A stretch of DNA of 64,000 bases from RGDT01 sp964630925 (GTDB lineage: Bacteria > Planctomycetota > Planctomycetia > Gemmatales > Gemmataceae). The stretch lies in the NCBI GenBank assembly GCA_964630925.1, contig CAZVZK010000014.1, positions 43,233 to 107,232 on the forward strand. Direction: 5' to 3'. The position numbers and the translations under genes were made by a program. A model generated the notes under the pieces. It worked only from the letters and a program-made list of their open reading frames with translations. It did not search any database and was not told the DNA's origin. Of this stretch, positions 44,101 through 52,925 are shown in pieces (position 1 is the stretch's first letter; the number at the start of each line of letters is the position of its first letter).

Positions 44101-44487
44101 CAGGAGAAGCGGGTGAAGTACCTCCGGGAGGGCGAGGGGAACGACGCCTGGGAGTGCGCCGCCTGGGCGGCGGCGATGAACGGGAAATCCGCCGCGCTAC
44201 AGGCGGTCCTCGAGGGCTTCGGCAAGGACACCAAGGGCCGCGTCGAGCACCTCGACAAGGAAGGGAATATCCTGCACCGCGCCGTGTACGCGGGGCACCT
44301 CCTGGCCGTGCAGATGCTGCTGGAGGCGCTGGAGGAGGACAAGGCCGTCCTGGCGAAGAAGGTGGATCTGAGGGCGAGATATTCGGGGTCGGCCGAGCAG
44401 CGGACGCCGCTGTGGATCGCCACGGATCGTGGGCACAAGGAGATCGCCGCCCTGCTCCGCAAGCACGGGGCGACGAAGGAGGAATGA
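41122..44487 (+). CDS. Membrane-anchored ankyrin-repeat protein
   Basis: This is a 1121-residue protein. Four hydrophobic helices lie in the first 220 residues (TLVGWLHLAHGMVFVALGAW, AFLAGIAAGCFIVNGL, RVCALILAALSGVQGLGL, AAGVLLVVAPLAAVVYVAA). The remainder is built of many ankyrin units (NETALMHAAARGQSRLAMLL, GRTPLMMAAEEGHGAIVTVL, GQTALMLAARGGHSDVVRAL and others). Between groups of units are longer charged linkers. Ankyrin units bind proteins; partner unknown. GGAG precedes the ATG. The gene is followed 18 bases later by an oxidoreductase gene. Confidence 0.88.
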   Translation: MSAPDQPARLNPAITLVGWLHLAHGMVFVALGAWCLIGGTDAVLKSLAAGQAVGDLGKKAPGLTGDQAGKMAAGADLAGKGLAGAFAFLAGIAAGCFIVNGLPLCLVGAGVINRWGWARVCALILAALSGVQGLGLLLGTAATPNVRVLGGVLTAFAVVTWAVLIGKHAVAEFSLGRRAGIEAAAASHSPALTAAGVLLVVAPLAAVVYVAAWPSGSPDAKKEARKDALGEPVSVAAFHAAAAKGQLSRVVECLRGGVLADDRDEKNETALMHAAARGQSRLAMLLLSMGADPNEKDEAGRTPLMMAAEEGHGAIVTVLLGKADAVNMMREFRDSLFPGVEIKIPTLKKDGKIDIGKIDLPRLPTLMALPKAEVDSRDRKGQTALMLAARGGHSDVVRALTQAGADKDVVDREGMKAWMHAGANGHAEVMETLLPGGSRPATYLAKNRQGKTVYELAAAAGHANVVEVMKPHVPEEIKKAALAPPLPPKEDVPGKWAKMSPALAKAVEGGDHAEAERLIRERAALAEGRDEKGRTALHLAAERGDAKMLLLLTAALGPTRPEMLDAVDVDKKTALMVAAAGGHVEAVDALLIGVRGAWSRGRLHWFRHVERKDGDGKTAAAIAAEAKKPAVAEKIEAFGVEMLDLESDGHTVRYAASTSTKRATALMWAAEEGDVASVEALLARGAKRQLALQIAAYKGHVLVVKAVLQSFGDSAARLSELRFEDRDYGNDPAPMLAHRAGHKEVAALLFRERELAEKAAKEAKPAPPTLPTPKSTIPPALARAIAEEDLDKLQAHLDGGDSLSGADPQGRTALMLACAKGNRRVVLLLGAKMRTTGIVEQTFTQDKAGQTALHHAALGGQAGVVESILVTVEAAWDDGKLNWFAFLDHKDKEGKTAIDLAKEKKHAAAEAALAAGMKALLNRPSKTYRATAVEESSERGDLALVERLLACGASVQTGFLHKPGERAATALARAARRGHTAVVKRLLASFGDDQEKRVKYLREGEGNDAWECAAWAAAMNGKSAALQAVLEGFGKDTKGRVEHLDKEGNILHRAVYAGHLLAVQMLLEALEEDKAVLAKKVDLRARYSGSAEQRTPLWIATDRGHKEIAALLRKHGATKEE

Positions 44488-44505
44488 GGGGCTATCATCC
44501 CCTGC

Positions 44506-45777
44506 ATGACCACACGCACCCTCCGCGCCGGCATGGCCGGCGCCGGCATGATCTTCGACGACACCTACTGGCCCTTCTTCCTCCAGGCGCGGGCGCAGGG
44601 ATGCTACCGCCGCGACACGGGGCCGTATGAGGTGCAGCTCGCCGCCATCGCCACGCGCACCGGGAAACGCGCCGCCGGCTACCTCGCGGAGATGCCCGGC
44701 GTCGCGAACTGCTCCGGCGAGGGGGCGGTGCGCGACATGCTCGCCCAGCCCCTCGACGCCGTGTGCGTCGCCACGCCGGACGACCGCCATTTCGACATCG
44801 CCCGCGCGGCGTTGTCCGCCGGCAAGCACGTCCTCATCGAGAAGCCGAGCGTCCTGACGTTGCAGGAGCTGGACGTGCTGGAGTCGTTGGCGCGCGAGAA
44901 GGGCGTGCTGGCGCGTGTCGTCTATCACAAGCTCGCCGACCCCGACCACAAGAAGCTGCGGACGCACGTCGTCGATGGCGTGCTGAAGCACGTCAACAAC
45001 GGTTACTGCTCTCTCCTCGAGCCGAAGAGCATCTCCGGGTCACAGTTCGCCGAGTGGATCACCGGCCGTAACCCCGGCACCTATGTCGCCGTCCACTACA
45101 TCAAGCTCATCGACTTCACGTTCGGCGACGAATGGCGTCTGGACCGGGTCACGGCGACGGGCCAGCGTGGCCTGGTCGGCCCGGCGGGCGGCCCGACGTG
45201 GGACAGCGTGCAGCTCCAGATGGTCTACCGCTACCCCGACGGGAGAGAGGCGGCGTTCGACATCCACACGAGCTGGGTGACGCCGGATAACTTCCCCGGC
45301 TACGTCGATCAGGAGGTGCAGCTCCGCTTCGACAACGGCCTGTGGCTGGCGCATCAGCGCAAGCGTGGCGTCGAGGTGACGGTGGAAGGCCGGACGCCGG
45401 GCGAGATGAAGAACACGCCGAACCACCATTACAACGGCAAGTTCATCGAGCCGTGGGGCGAGCGTTCGCAGCGCGGCTACGGCGTCGAGATCATCGGGCG
45501 GTTCTTCGAGGAGGTGGCGGAGGTGGAGTTCGGCGGCCCCCCTGCCCTGCGGCCCGAGCGTCTGGAGGCGGTGCGGAGGCAGCGTTACGCCGACCTGTCG
45601 GCGGACCGCAACACGGTGGCGACGGTGCAGGCGATGGAGGCGATCCTGGCCCACCACGCGGCGGGCAGGCCGGGGGCGACGGTGCGTGTCGATGGCCCCG
45701 ACGGCGGGCTGGTGCTGTACCATCCGGGGAGGGCGGGCGGCGAGGCGCTGTATCCAGGCAGGGTGATCCTCCCATGA
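44506..45777 (+). CDS. Gfo/Idh/MocA-family NAD(P)-dependent oxidoreductase
   Basis: This is a 423-residue protein. The N-terminal Rossmann part has AGMAGAGMIFDDTYWPFFL, DAVCVATPDDRHFDIARAAL and the EKPS motif (HVLIEKPS). The C-terminal domain is typical of sugar or inositol dehydrogenases. Probably oxidises a sugar in the cytoplasm; substrate not readable. Its stop overlaps the start of the sigma-factor gene (ATGA). Confidence 0.9.
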   Translation: MTTRTLRAGMAGAGMIFDDTYWPFFLQARAQGCYRRDTGPYEVQLAAIATRTGKRAAGYLAEMPGVANCSGEGAVRDMLAQPLDAVCVATPDDRHFDIARAALSAGKHVLIEKPSVLTLQELDVLESLAREKGVLARVVYHKLADPDHKKLRTHVVDGVLKHVNNGYCSLLEPKSISGSQFAEWITGRNPGTYVAVHYIKLIDFTFGDEWRLDRVTATGQRGLVGPAGGPTWDSVQLQMVYRYPDGREAAFDIHTSWVTPDNFPGYVDQEVQLRFDNGLWLAHQRKRGVEVTVEGRTPGEMKNTPNHHYNGKFIEPWGERSQRGYGVEIIGRFFEEVAEVEFGGPPALRPERLEAVRRQRYADLSADRNTVATVQAMEAILAHHAAGRPGATVRVDGPDGGLVLYHPGRAGGEALYPGRVILP

Positions 45778-46331
45778 GCGAGGTCACCCGGCTCCTGAAC
45801 GCCATCGGCCACGGCGACCGTCACGCCGCCGGCCAACTGCTGCCACTGGTCTACGACGCCCTGCGGCAGTTGGCGGCGCGGAGGTTAGCCGGGGAGGCCC
45901 CGGGGCAGACCCTGGACGCCACGGGCTTGGTCCACGAAGCGTACCTCCGCCTGGTCGGCGACCAGCATTTCGAGAACCGCCGGCATTTCTTCGCCGCCGC
46001 CGCCGAGGCCATGCGCCGCATCCTCATCGACAACGCCCGGCGGAAGCAGTCGCCGAGGCACGGGGGGGGCCGCCGGCGTATCGACCTCAACGAGGCACAC
46101 CGCGTCCTCGAAACGTCGGACGACCTGCTCCTGCTCGACGAGGCCTTGTCCCGCCTGACGGCCGAGGACGGGGACGCCGTCGAGATCGTCAAACTGAGGC
46201 TGTACGCCGGCCTGTCGGTGGAGGAGGCCGCCGATGCGTTGGGGATGGGCCGGGCGACGGCGTATCGGCACTGGGCATTCGCGCGGGCCTGGCTCCGCTG
46301 CGAGCTGGGCGGCGAGGCGCCGGCCGAATAG
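45774..46331 (+). CDS. ECF sigma factor, TIGR02999 type
   Basis: This is a 185-residue protein. Its family signature is clear: LLPLVYDALRQLAARRLAGE, TGLVHEAYLRLVG, RRHFFAAAAEAMRRILIDNA and RRKQSPRHGGGRRRIDL. Region 4 is VEIVKLRLYAGLSVEEAADA with ATAYRHW. It overlaps the preceding oxidoreductase gene by ATGA and is followed 76 bases later by a WD40 kinase. This is a second sigma-kinase pair of the type seen at 10.2-14.3 kb. Confidence 0.92.
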   Translation: MSEVTRLLNAIGHGDRHAAGQLLPLVYDALRQLAARRLAGEAPGQTLDATGLVHEAYLRLVGDQHFENRRHFFAAAAEAMRRILIDNARRKQSPRHGGGRRRIDLNEAHRVLETSDDLLLLDEALSRLTAEDGDAVEIVKLRLYAGLSVEEAADALGMGRATAYRHWAFARAWLRCELGGEAPAE

Positions 46332-46407
46332 TCTCCCCGCGTCTGAGACGATTCCCCAGCCGCCCTCGCATGAGAGGTTAGGGCCGACCTGGGGTGGGGG
46401 ACTCGAC

Positions 46408-49400
46408 ATGGCAGACACGGCGAAGAATGCCCGCGACCTGTTCCTCGACGCCCTGGCCCGTGGCCCCGCCGAGCGGGCCGGCTTCCTCGACGCCGCCTGC
46501 GCCGGGGACGCGCCCCTGCGCCGGCGGGTCGAGGCGCTGCTCCAGGCCAACGACGAGCCCGGGGCGTTCCTCAGCGAGCCGGGGGCGGGCGCCACCGGCA
46601 CGTTCGCGTCCGGCGCGCCCGAGGGGGCCGCGCCCCGCGCCAGGGAGACGGAGGCCGAGGGGTCCGTCGTCGGCGGGCGGTACAAGCTGCTGCAACAGAT
46701 CGGCGAGGGCGGGATGGGCTCGGTGTGGATGGCCGAGCAGCGGGAGCCGGTCCGCCGTCTGGTCGCCGTCAAGCTGATCAAAGCGGGGATGGATTCGAGG
46801 ACGGTGCTGGCCCGGTTCGAGGCGGAGCGGCAGGCGCTGGCGCTCATGGACCACCCCAACATCGCCCGCGTACTGGACGGCGGGACCACCGGCCAGGGCC
46901 GGCCCTTTTTCGTCATGGAGCTGGTCAAGGGGCTGCCGCTGACCGAGTACTGCGACCAGCGGCAGATGGGGGTGCGGGGCCGGCTCGCGCTGTTCGTCCA
47001 CGTGTGCAAGGCGGTGCAGCACGCGCACCAGAAGGGGGTCATCCACCGAGACATCAAGCCCTCCAACGTCCTCGTGACGGAGCACGACGGCAGTCCGGTC
47101 CCGAAGGTCATCGACTTCGGGCTGGCCAAGGCCCTGCACACCCCAGCCCTGCTGACCGAGCGGACCCTGCACACGGCGTTCGGCAGCGCCGTCGGGACGC
47201 CGCTGTACATGGCCCCCGAGCAGGTGGCGATCAACGCCCTGGACGTGGACACGCGGGCCGACGTGTACGCCCTGGGGGTCGTGCTGTACGAGCTGCTCAC
47301 CGGCACGACGCCGCTCGACCGGGCGTCCCTCCAGCGGGCGGTGTGGGACGAGGTCCGCCGGCTGATCCAGGAGGACGAGCCCCCGCGGCCGAGCGTGAGG
47401 CTGTCCTCGGCCGGGGACCTGGCGGCGCTGGCCGCCAGCCGGGGGACGGAGCCGGGCAGGCTGGCCGGGCTGGTCCGAGGGGAGCTGGACTGGGTGGTGA
47501 TGAAGGCGCTGGAGAAGGACCGCTCCCGGCGGTACGAGACGGCGGCCGGCTTCGCGGCGGACGTGGAGCGGTACCTGGCCGACGAGGTGGTCGAGGCCCG
47601 CCCGCCGAGCACGTGGTACCGCCTGCGGAAGTTCGCCAGCCGCAACCGCACGCCACTGGCCGTCGCGGGGCTGCTCATCGCGGCCCTGGTCGCAGGGGTG
47701 GCGGGGACATCCATCGGGCTGGCCCAGGCGGTGGGGGAGCGGCGGAAGGCGGACGCCGCCCGGAATGCCGCCGAGGAGAACGAGAAGAAGGCCGTCCGGG
47801 CCGGCGAGCAGCTCCAGGCGGCCCGCGACGAGCTGTGGGCGCAGCTCTACGCCAGCCGGGCCGGGCAGATCCAGGCCGCCTGGAACGCCGATGACTACGG
47901 GCGCGCCCGCGAGCTGCTCGCGGCCCAGATCCCGGCGGCGGGGCAGCGCGACCTGCGCGGCTTCGAGTGGCATTATTTCGACCGGCAGTTGAATGCCGAC
48001 CTCCGCACAGTCACCCTGCCGAGGGCCCGGCCCTACATGGCCCCCATCAGCCCGGACGGCTCCCGCCTGCTGCGCTTCATCGAGGAGGGGGAGTCGCTCT
48101 TTTTGAAGTCGTTCGACACCTCCACCGGGCGGGTGGCCCTCTCGATTCCCTTGCCGCCGAAGTCCGCCATCAGGCCGGCGTACAGCCCGGATAGCAAGTG
48201 GATCGTCGCCACGATCCACGACCAGTCCGGCCCGGTGATGAACATCGGCACGGCGGACGTCCGCCGGTGGGACGCGGCGAGCGGGGCAGAGGCCCCGCGC
48301 GTCCGGGGCGTGACGACGCTGAGTGGGGTGATGGCCGGGCCGGACGCTCTGCCGGCGGTGTGGGCCCAGCGCACCAAGGACGACAAGGGCCCCGTGTATC
48401 GCATCTGGGACGGGGCCACCGTCAAGGTCATCAATTTGCCGGAGGGCAGGTGGGGCAACGAGCTGGCCATCAGCGCGGACGGGGCGGTCCTCGCGATGGC
48501 CGTCGAGAAGGACGGGAAGGGGGCGGTGGAGCTGGTGGAGGCGCGGACCGGGCGCCCGCTCGCGGGGCCCGGCGACCCCATCATCCCGCTGACGGGCCTC
48601 TTCTGGACCTCGCCCCCCGCGGGGTGTATCGCATTCAGCCGGGACGGGAAGCGCCTTGCCGTCGCCGCCGAGACCCTGACGCTGTGGGAGGTGAAGCCCC
48701 GCCGCAAGCTCGCGGAGGTGAAGGTGCGGGCGGCCTCGCCGGTGTTCAGCCCGGACGGGGGCCAGGTGGCGTACATCCTCGGGGCCGAGGCCGGGATCGC
48801 GGACGTGGCCACGGGGCAGGTGCGGCGTTTCATCCGCGGACACGACGGGGGGATCACCAACCTCGCGTTCACGCGCGACGGGGCCGTCCTGGTCACGGCG
48901 GGCGGCGGCAGCGTGAAACACTGGGACGCCCTGATCGACGAGCGTGTTTGGGGGCTGAGGGACCACCGCACCCTCTGCCCGAACTGGTCTCGGGCCAGCC
49001 CGGACGGCACCCTCCTGCTCCGACACAACGACGACGGCCTCGGGTTTACGATCGTGGACCGGGCCGACAAGGCGGTCATCACCCACGCCTACCCCGGGTG
49101 GAAGGCCGCGCCGCACGAGCCCGTCATGGGCATCGCAGGGCCGCCCGGCATGCAAGAAGGCATGTCCTTGCCCCTCGAGGCGGTGTTCAGCCGGGACAAC
49201 CGCCGGCTCGCCCTGTGGGTCTGGCAAGGGTATCGCGGCCAGGGCACCGAGGTGTTCAAGTCGAGGCTGCAACTGTGGAAGCTCGGCCCGTGGACGAACC
49301 TGACGAACGTCGAGCTGCCGGGGAAGATCGCCATCCCGACATTCAGCGCGGACGGCCGGTCGCTCGCGGCCTTGACGGAGCCGGGTGGGCGTATCACCGT

Positions 49401-50025
49401 CTGGGACACCGAGACGGGGAAGGAGCGGTTCCGCCTGCCGCTCCCCCGCGGCAAGGACTTCGTCATCCGGTTCAGCAGCGACGGGGCCCGGCTCGCCGTG
49501 TTGGGCAGCGACGGCGAATCGCTCGCGGTCGGCCTGTGGGAGGCGGAACGCGGGCGGCCGCTGCCGAGCGCGAGCATCCCGTTCGGGCGCGAGTGGGGCC
49601 GGCGTGACACGCGGTGGACCCCTCCGCTCCTCGGCCCGGGCGGGAAGCGGCTGGCGGTTCCGCTCCAGACGGACGTGGGGCCGGGGCTGCGCATGACGAT
49701 CATCCGGGTGTGGGACGCGGAGGATGGGGCCCGCCCCGTCGAGCTTCGCGGATTCAAGCAGGGCGCGTTCATCGGCCAGATGGCGTTCAGCCCGGACGGG
49801 GGTCGGCTGGCCACCGTGAGCCGCGAGCTGCTGCAGGTCTGGAATCCCGATACAGGCGACGAGCTGCTGCGCGTGCCGCTGGTGGGCGACCACGTCCCGC
49901 CCGGCTGCGACTGCATAGAGCACCTGTCGTTCACACCCGACGGGCGGGCGATCACGTTCGTGGCCTGGAATCCGAGGGTCTGGTTCCAGGCGGGGCGGCT
50001 GGGCACGACGCCGAGGAGCCCGTGA
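46408..50025 (+). CDS. Membrane Ser/Thr protein kinase with WD40 domain
   Basis: This is a 1205-residue protein. An N-terminal helical segment precedes the kinase domain with GEGGMGSVW (99-107), Lys122, HRDIKPSN (213-220) and a normal DFG (236-238), all conserved. A membrane helix (LAVAGLLIAALVAGVAGTSI) lies at about 420-440, then some 750 residues of WD40-like beta repeats. The kinase presumably senses a signal outside and phosphorylates inside. It lies after a TIGR02999 sigma factor, which is its likely partner. Confidence 0.93.
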   Translation: MADTAKNARDLFLDALARGPAERAGFLDAACAGDAPLRRRVEALLQANDEPGAFLSEPGAGATGTFASGAPEGAAPRARETEAEGSVVGGRYKLLQQIGEGGMGSVWMAEQREPVRRLVAVKLIKAGMDSRTVLARFEAERQALALMDHPNIARVLDGGTTGQGRPFFVMELVKGLPLTEYCDQRQMGVRGRLALFVHVCKAVQHAHQKGVIHRDIKPSNVLVTEHDGSPVPKVIDFGLAKALHTPALLTERTLHTAFGSAVGTPLYMAPEQVAINALDVDTRADVYALGVVLYELLTGTTPLDRASLQRAVWDEVRRLIQEDEPPRPSVRLSSAGDLAALAASRGTEPGRLAGLVRGELDWVVMKALEKDRSRRYETAAGFAADVERYLADEVVEARPPSTWYRLRKFASRNRTPLAVAGLLIAALVAGVAGTSIGLAQAVGERRKADAARNAAEENEKKAVRAGEQLQAARDELWAQLYASRAGQIQAAWNADDYGRARELLAAQIPAAGQRDLRGFEWHYFDRQLNADLRTVTLPRARPYMAPISPDGSRLLRFIEEGESLFLKSFDTSTGRVALSIPLPPKSAIRPAYSPDSKWIVATIHDQSGPVMNIGTADVRRWDAASGAEAPRVRGVTTLSGVMAGPDALPAVWAQRTKDDKGPVYRIWDGATVKVINLPEGRWGNELAISADGAVLAMAVEKDGKGAVELVEARTGRPLAGPGDPIIPLTGLFWTSPPAGCIAFSRDGKRLAVAAETLTLWEVKPRRKLAEVKVRAASPVFSPDGGQVAYILGAEAGIADVATGQVRRFIRGHDGGITNLAFTRDGAVLVTAGGGSVKHWDALIDERVWGLRDHRTLCPNWSRASPDGTLLLRHNDDGLGFTIVDRADKAVITHAYPGWKAAPHEPVMGIAGPPGMQEGMSLPLEAVFSRDNRRLALWVWQGYRGQGTEVFKSRLQLWKLGPWTNLTNVELPGKIAIPTFSADGRSLAALTEPGGRITVWDTETGKERFRLPLPRGKDFVIRFSSDGARLAVLGSDGESLAVGLWEAERGRPLPSASIPFGREWGRRDTRWTPPLLGPGGKRLAVPLQTDVGPGLRMTIIRVWDAEDGARPVELRGFKQGAFIGQMAFSPDGGRLATVSRELLQVWNPDTGDELLRVPLVGDHVPPGCDCIEHLSFTPDGRAITFVAWNPRVWFQAGRLGTTPRSP

Positions 50026-50110
50026 CGCCACCAAACAAGTGGTCACACCCACCCCGCCGCGCCGTATTCGCGGGGAAGGCCCCTGCCCTGCCCCGAACCG
50101 GAGAACCCCC

Positions 50111-50671
50111 GTGGACACGAAAGCCCGCACGCGCCTCTCCAAGTTCCTCTCCTTCGTCCTCCGCCACTCCCCAGGCGACATCGGCCTGACGCTCGACGCA
50201 AACGGCTGGGCCGACGTGTCCGACCTTCTGACCCAGGCCGCGAAGCACGGCACCACGTTCACCCGGCCCGAATTGGATGAGGTCGTCGCCACCAACGACA
50301 AGAAGCGGTTCGCCTTCGACGACACGCGCACGCGCATCCGCGCCAACCAGGGCCATTCGGTGGATGTCGATCTCGGGCTGACGGCCCGCACGCCCCCCGA
50401 TATCCTGTACCACGGCACCGGCGAACAGTCCGTCGCGTCCATCCTCGCCTCGGGCATCCACAAGGGCGAACGCCATCACGTCCACCTCTCGGCCACCATC
50501 GAGCAGGCCGTGGCGGTCGGCCGGCGGCACGGCAAGCCGGCCGTCCTGGCGGTGGACGCGAAGAAGATGCACGAGGCCGGCATCCCGCTTTTCATGGCGG
50601 ACAACGGCGTCTGGCTCGCCGACGAGGTGCCGCCCGCCTTCCTGACCCTCCTCTCGGGGACACCGAAATGA
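50111..50671 (+). CDS. kptA: RNA 2'-phosphotransferase (KptA/Tpt1)
   Basis: This is a 186-residue protein. Family motifs in order are LSKFLSFVLRHSPGDIGLTL, DANGWADVSDLL, QGHSVDVDLGL, LYHGTGEQSVASILASGI and HVHLSATIEQA. KptA/Tpt1 moves an internal RNA 2'-phosphate to NAD. The start is GTG at 50111, placed directly before the conserved N-terminus. Its stop overlaps the aminotransferase start. In bacteria its substrate is unknown, and no tRNA ligase is seen nearby. Confidence 0.93.
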   Translation: MDTKARTRLSKFLSFVLRHSPGDIGLTLDANGWADVSDLLTQAAKHGTTFTRPELDEVVATNDKKRFAFDDTRTRIRANQGHSVDVDLGLTARTPPDILYHGTGEQSVASILASGIHKGERHHVHLSATIEQAVAVGRRHGKPAVLAVDAKKMHEAGIPLFMADNGVWLADEVPPAFLTLLSGTPK

Positions 50672-52062
50672 CGCACGCCGTCCACCACCCCGGCGAAGAC
50701 CTCTCCAACGCCCAACGCGATACCCTCGCCGAGACCGAGCCGCGCTCCCTCCGCACCTTCACGCCCACCCAGGCCGTCATCGCGAGGAGCGCCGGCGTCT
50801 TCCACTGGACCCCGGAGGGCAAGCGCCTCTACGACTACTCGTCCGGCGTTCTGGTCGCCAACCTCGGCCACAACCCCGCCGCGTGGATGAAGCGCTTCCA
50901 GTCCTACATGGGCTGGGACAACGCCCCCAACGGGGCGTGGGTCGAGGCGGCCCCGATGACCGCCTACAACGCGGTCACGCCCGTCGAGATGGACGCCTCG
51001 CGCCGCCTGCTCGATGTCCTGCGCTCCGCCCCCGGCGGCGCACGCATGCAGACCGTCCTGTGGGCCGCGTCCGGCTCCGAGGCGATCCAGAAGGCCCTCT
51101 GGGCGAGCATGGCCAGAGACCGCAATCGCGACATGATCGTCGCCACCCGCTTCGGCTTCCACGGCAAGAAGGGCCTCGCCGGGGCCGTCACCGGCAGCGA
51201 GACCGACCGCGAGCGCGACCCGCGCGTCCGCTTCATCCCGTTCCCGATGGCTGAGTGCGCCGACGTGTCGATGCGTGGCAAACCGTTCGACCCGGCCCCC
51301 TACCGCAAGGAGCTGGACGCCCTCTGGCATCAGTACGGCCGCAAGATCGGCACCCTCATCACCGAGCCGTACATCGGCGGGGGCGGGTCGTACCACCCGC
51401 CGGCGGCCTATCTCCAGATGCTCCAGAGCTGGTGCCGCGAAAATGACGTGGTGTTCATCCTCGACGAGGTGCAGGCGAACTTCGGGCGCACCCGCGAGCT
51501 TTTCGCGTTCAGCGCCTACGGCCTGGAGCCGGACATCGTCGTCCTCGGCAAGGGCCTGGGCAACGGAGTCCCGGTCGCCGCCGCCGTGGGGCGTGCCGAC
51601 ATCCTCGGGGCGCTCGACTACGGCGAGGGGTCCGACACCTGGAGCGCCAACCCCATCTGCTGCGCCGCCGTCCTGGCGACGCTGGACGAATTCGCGGCGT
51701 CGGACGTTCTCGGACACTCACGGGCCGTCTCGCGTGTGATCGAGGAGGGGTTGGTGGGGCTGAAGAAGCTGCCGTTCATCGCCAACATCCGCGGCGAGGA
51801 TCGGGGCATGGTGTGGGGCGTGGAGTTCCGCGATCAGGCGGCAAAATCGGCGGCAGACTGGGCGAACGCGGCGGTGCTGGCGTGCTATCAGGGTGACGGG
51901 GGCGATGGCGTCCACCTGCTCGGGCCGCTGGCGCGGAAGGTGATCCGCATCTCGCCCCCGCTTGTCATCAGCGAGGTGGAGGCGCGCGAGTCGCTGGCGC
52001 TGATCGGGCGTTGTTTGGGCAAGCTGGCCGGCGCGGCCCGCCCTGCCCTGGCTGCAACGTAG
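50668..52062 (+). CDS. Class III (omega-type) PLP aminotransferase
   Basis: This is a 464-residue protein. Motifs are YDYSSGVLVANLGHNP near the start, ASGSEAIQKALW, FILDEVQANFGRTRELFAF and GKGLGNGVPVAA with the PLP lysine. Typical for 4-aminobutyrate/ornithine-type aminotransferases. Substrate not readable. Translation is coupled to kptA by the ATGA overlap. Its TAG stop lies inside a nested inverted repeat. Confidence 0.92.
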   Translation: MTHAVHHPGEDLSNAQRDTLAETEPRSLRTFTPTQAVIARSAGVFHWTPEGKRLYDYSSGVLVANLGHNPAAWMKRFQSYMGWDNAPNGAWVEAAPMTAYNAVTPVEMDASRRLLDVLRSAPGGARMQTVLWAASGSEAIQKALWASMARDRNRDMIVATRFGFHGKKGLAGAVTGSETDRERDPRVRFIPFPMAECADVSMRGKPFDPAPYRKELDALWHQYGRKIGTLITEPYIGGGGSYHPPAAYLQMLQSWCRENDVVFILDEVQANFGRTRELFAFSAYGLEPDIVVLGKGLGNGVPVAAAVGRADILGALDYGEGSDTWSANPICCAAVLATLDEFAASDVLGHSRAVSRVIEEGLVGLKKLPFIANIRGEDRGMVWGVEFRDQAAKSAADWANAAVLACYQGDGGDGVHLLGPLARKVIRISPPLVISEVEARESLALIGRCLGKLAGAARPALAAT

Positions 52063-52117
52063 AGCACGCCACAATCCTGCGTGCTCCTACCACGAGCACG
52101 CTTCCAGCGTGCTCTAC
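52059..52117. repeat. Nested inverted repeat, copy 2 of the family at 613-666
   Basis: Outer arms gtagagcacgc (52059-52069) and gcgtgctctac (52107-52117); inner arms gcgtgctc (52079-52086) and gagcacgc (52094-52101). The left arm provides the TAG stop of the aminotransferase gene, exactly as copy 1 does for the ABC gene. Confidence 0.85.
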
Positions 52118-52211
52118 GAGAAGAAGGCCGTCTGATCGCCCTTGCATCCTCCCACCGTGGATGCTATTCCGGCCGGCGGCGCGGGGTGTCCCGCGCCTGC
52201 CGGGAGGCCCC

Positions 52212-52925
52212 ATGAGCCGCCGTTCCGTCCTCGTCGCATTCGGCGTCTTCGTCCTGCTCGTCGCGACGCTCGTCGGCGGGCTGTGGCTCCTTGTGCGCTA
52301 CGAGCCGCGCTTCTACTCGAACCTCCTAACGATGGACGATGACGACCGATACAAGGCCTCCCAGGAGTTCCTGACCGAGATCACCCCCATCCTGGCCGCC
52401 CTCATGGGGGGCGAGGAACGCGGCTGGCATGGCCGCTTCACCGACAGGCAGGTGAACGGCTACTTCGCGGAGGGGTTCATCCGCCAGGGGTTCGACAAGT
52501 CGCTGCGTGACCGCGGGTTCAGTGAGCCGCGCATCGTCTTCGAGGAGGACCGCATCCGACTCGCCGTCCGCTACAAGAAGGGTTTCGTCAACACGGTCAT
52601 CACCATGTGCCTGCGTGTCTGGGTGCCGGCCTCCGAGCCGAACGCCCTGGCCATCCAGCTCGAGTGCCTCAAGTCCGGCCTGGTGCCGTTCTCCGCCCAG
52701 TGGCTCCTCGAGCAGGCCGTCGAGCCGGTGCGGCAGCACGGCAACGAGGTGACGTGGTACCGCCATCAGGGGCTGCCCGTCGCCCTCGTGCGCTTCCAGG
52801 CGGACCGCCCACGCCCCTCCCTCCAGCTCAAGAGCATCCAGATCGAGCAAGGCGTCCTGACGGTCAACGGGCAGTCGGTCGCCGCCGTGGGCCGACCCCC
52901 GCGCTCCATCGCCCTCAAGCGGTGA
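52212..52925 (+). CDS. Hypothetical membrane-anchored protein
   Basis: This 237-residue protein has a single N-terminal membrane helix (VLVAFGVFVLLVATLVGGLWLLV). The remainder is a soluble mixed alpha/beta part without a family I recognise. The ATG at 52212 follows a gggagg. It ends 11 bases inside the convergent minus-strand gene. Confidence 0.75.
   Translation: MSRRSVLVAFGVFVLLVATLVGGLWLLVRYEPRFYSNLLTMDDDDRYKASQEFLTEITPILAALMGGEERGWHGRFTDRQVNGYFAEGFIRQGFDKSLRDRGFSEPRIVFEEDRIRLAVRYKKGFVNTVITMCLRVWVPASEPNALAIQLECLKSGLVPFSAQWLLEQAVEPVRQHGNEVTWYRHQGLPVALVRFQADRPRPSLQLKSIQIEQGVLTVNGQSVAAVGRPPRSIALKR

Noticed and set aside
46378..50463. 1361-codon minus-strand open frame opposite the WD40 kinase and kptA
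   Set aside because: Shadow of high-GC genes with strong kinase and KptA motifs on the plus strand.
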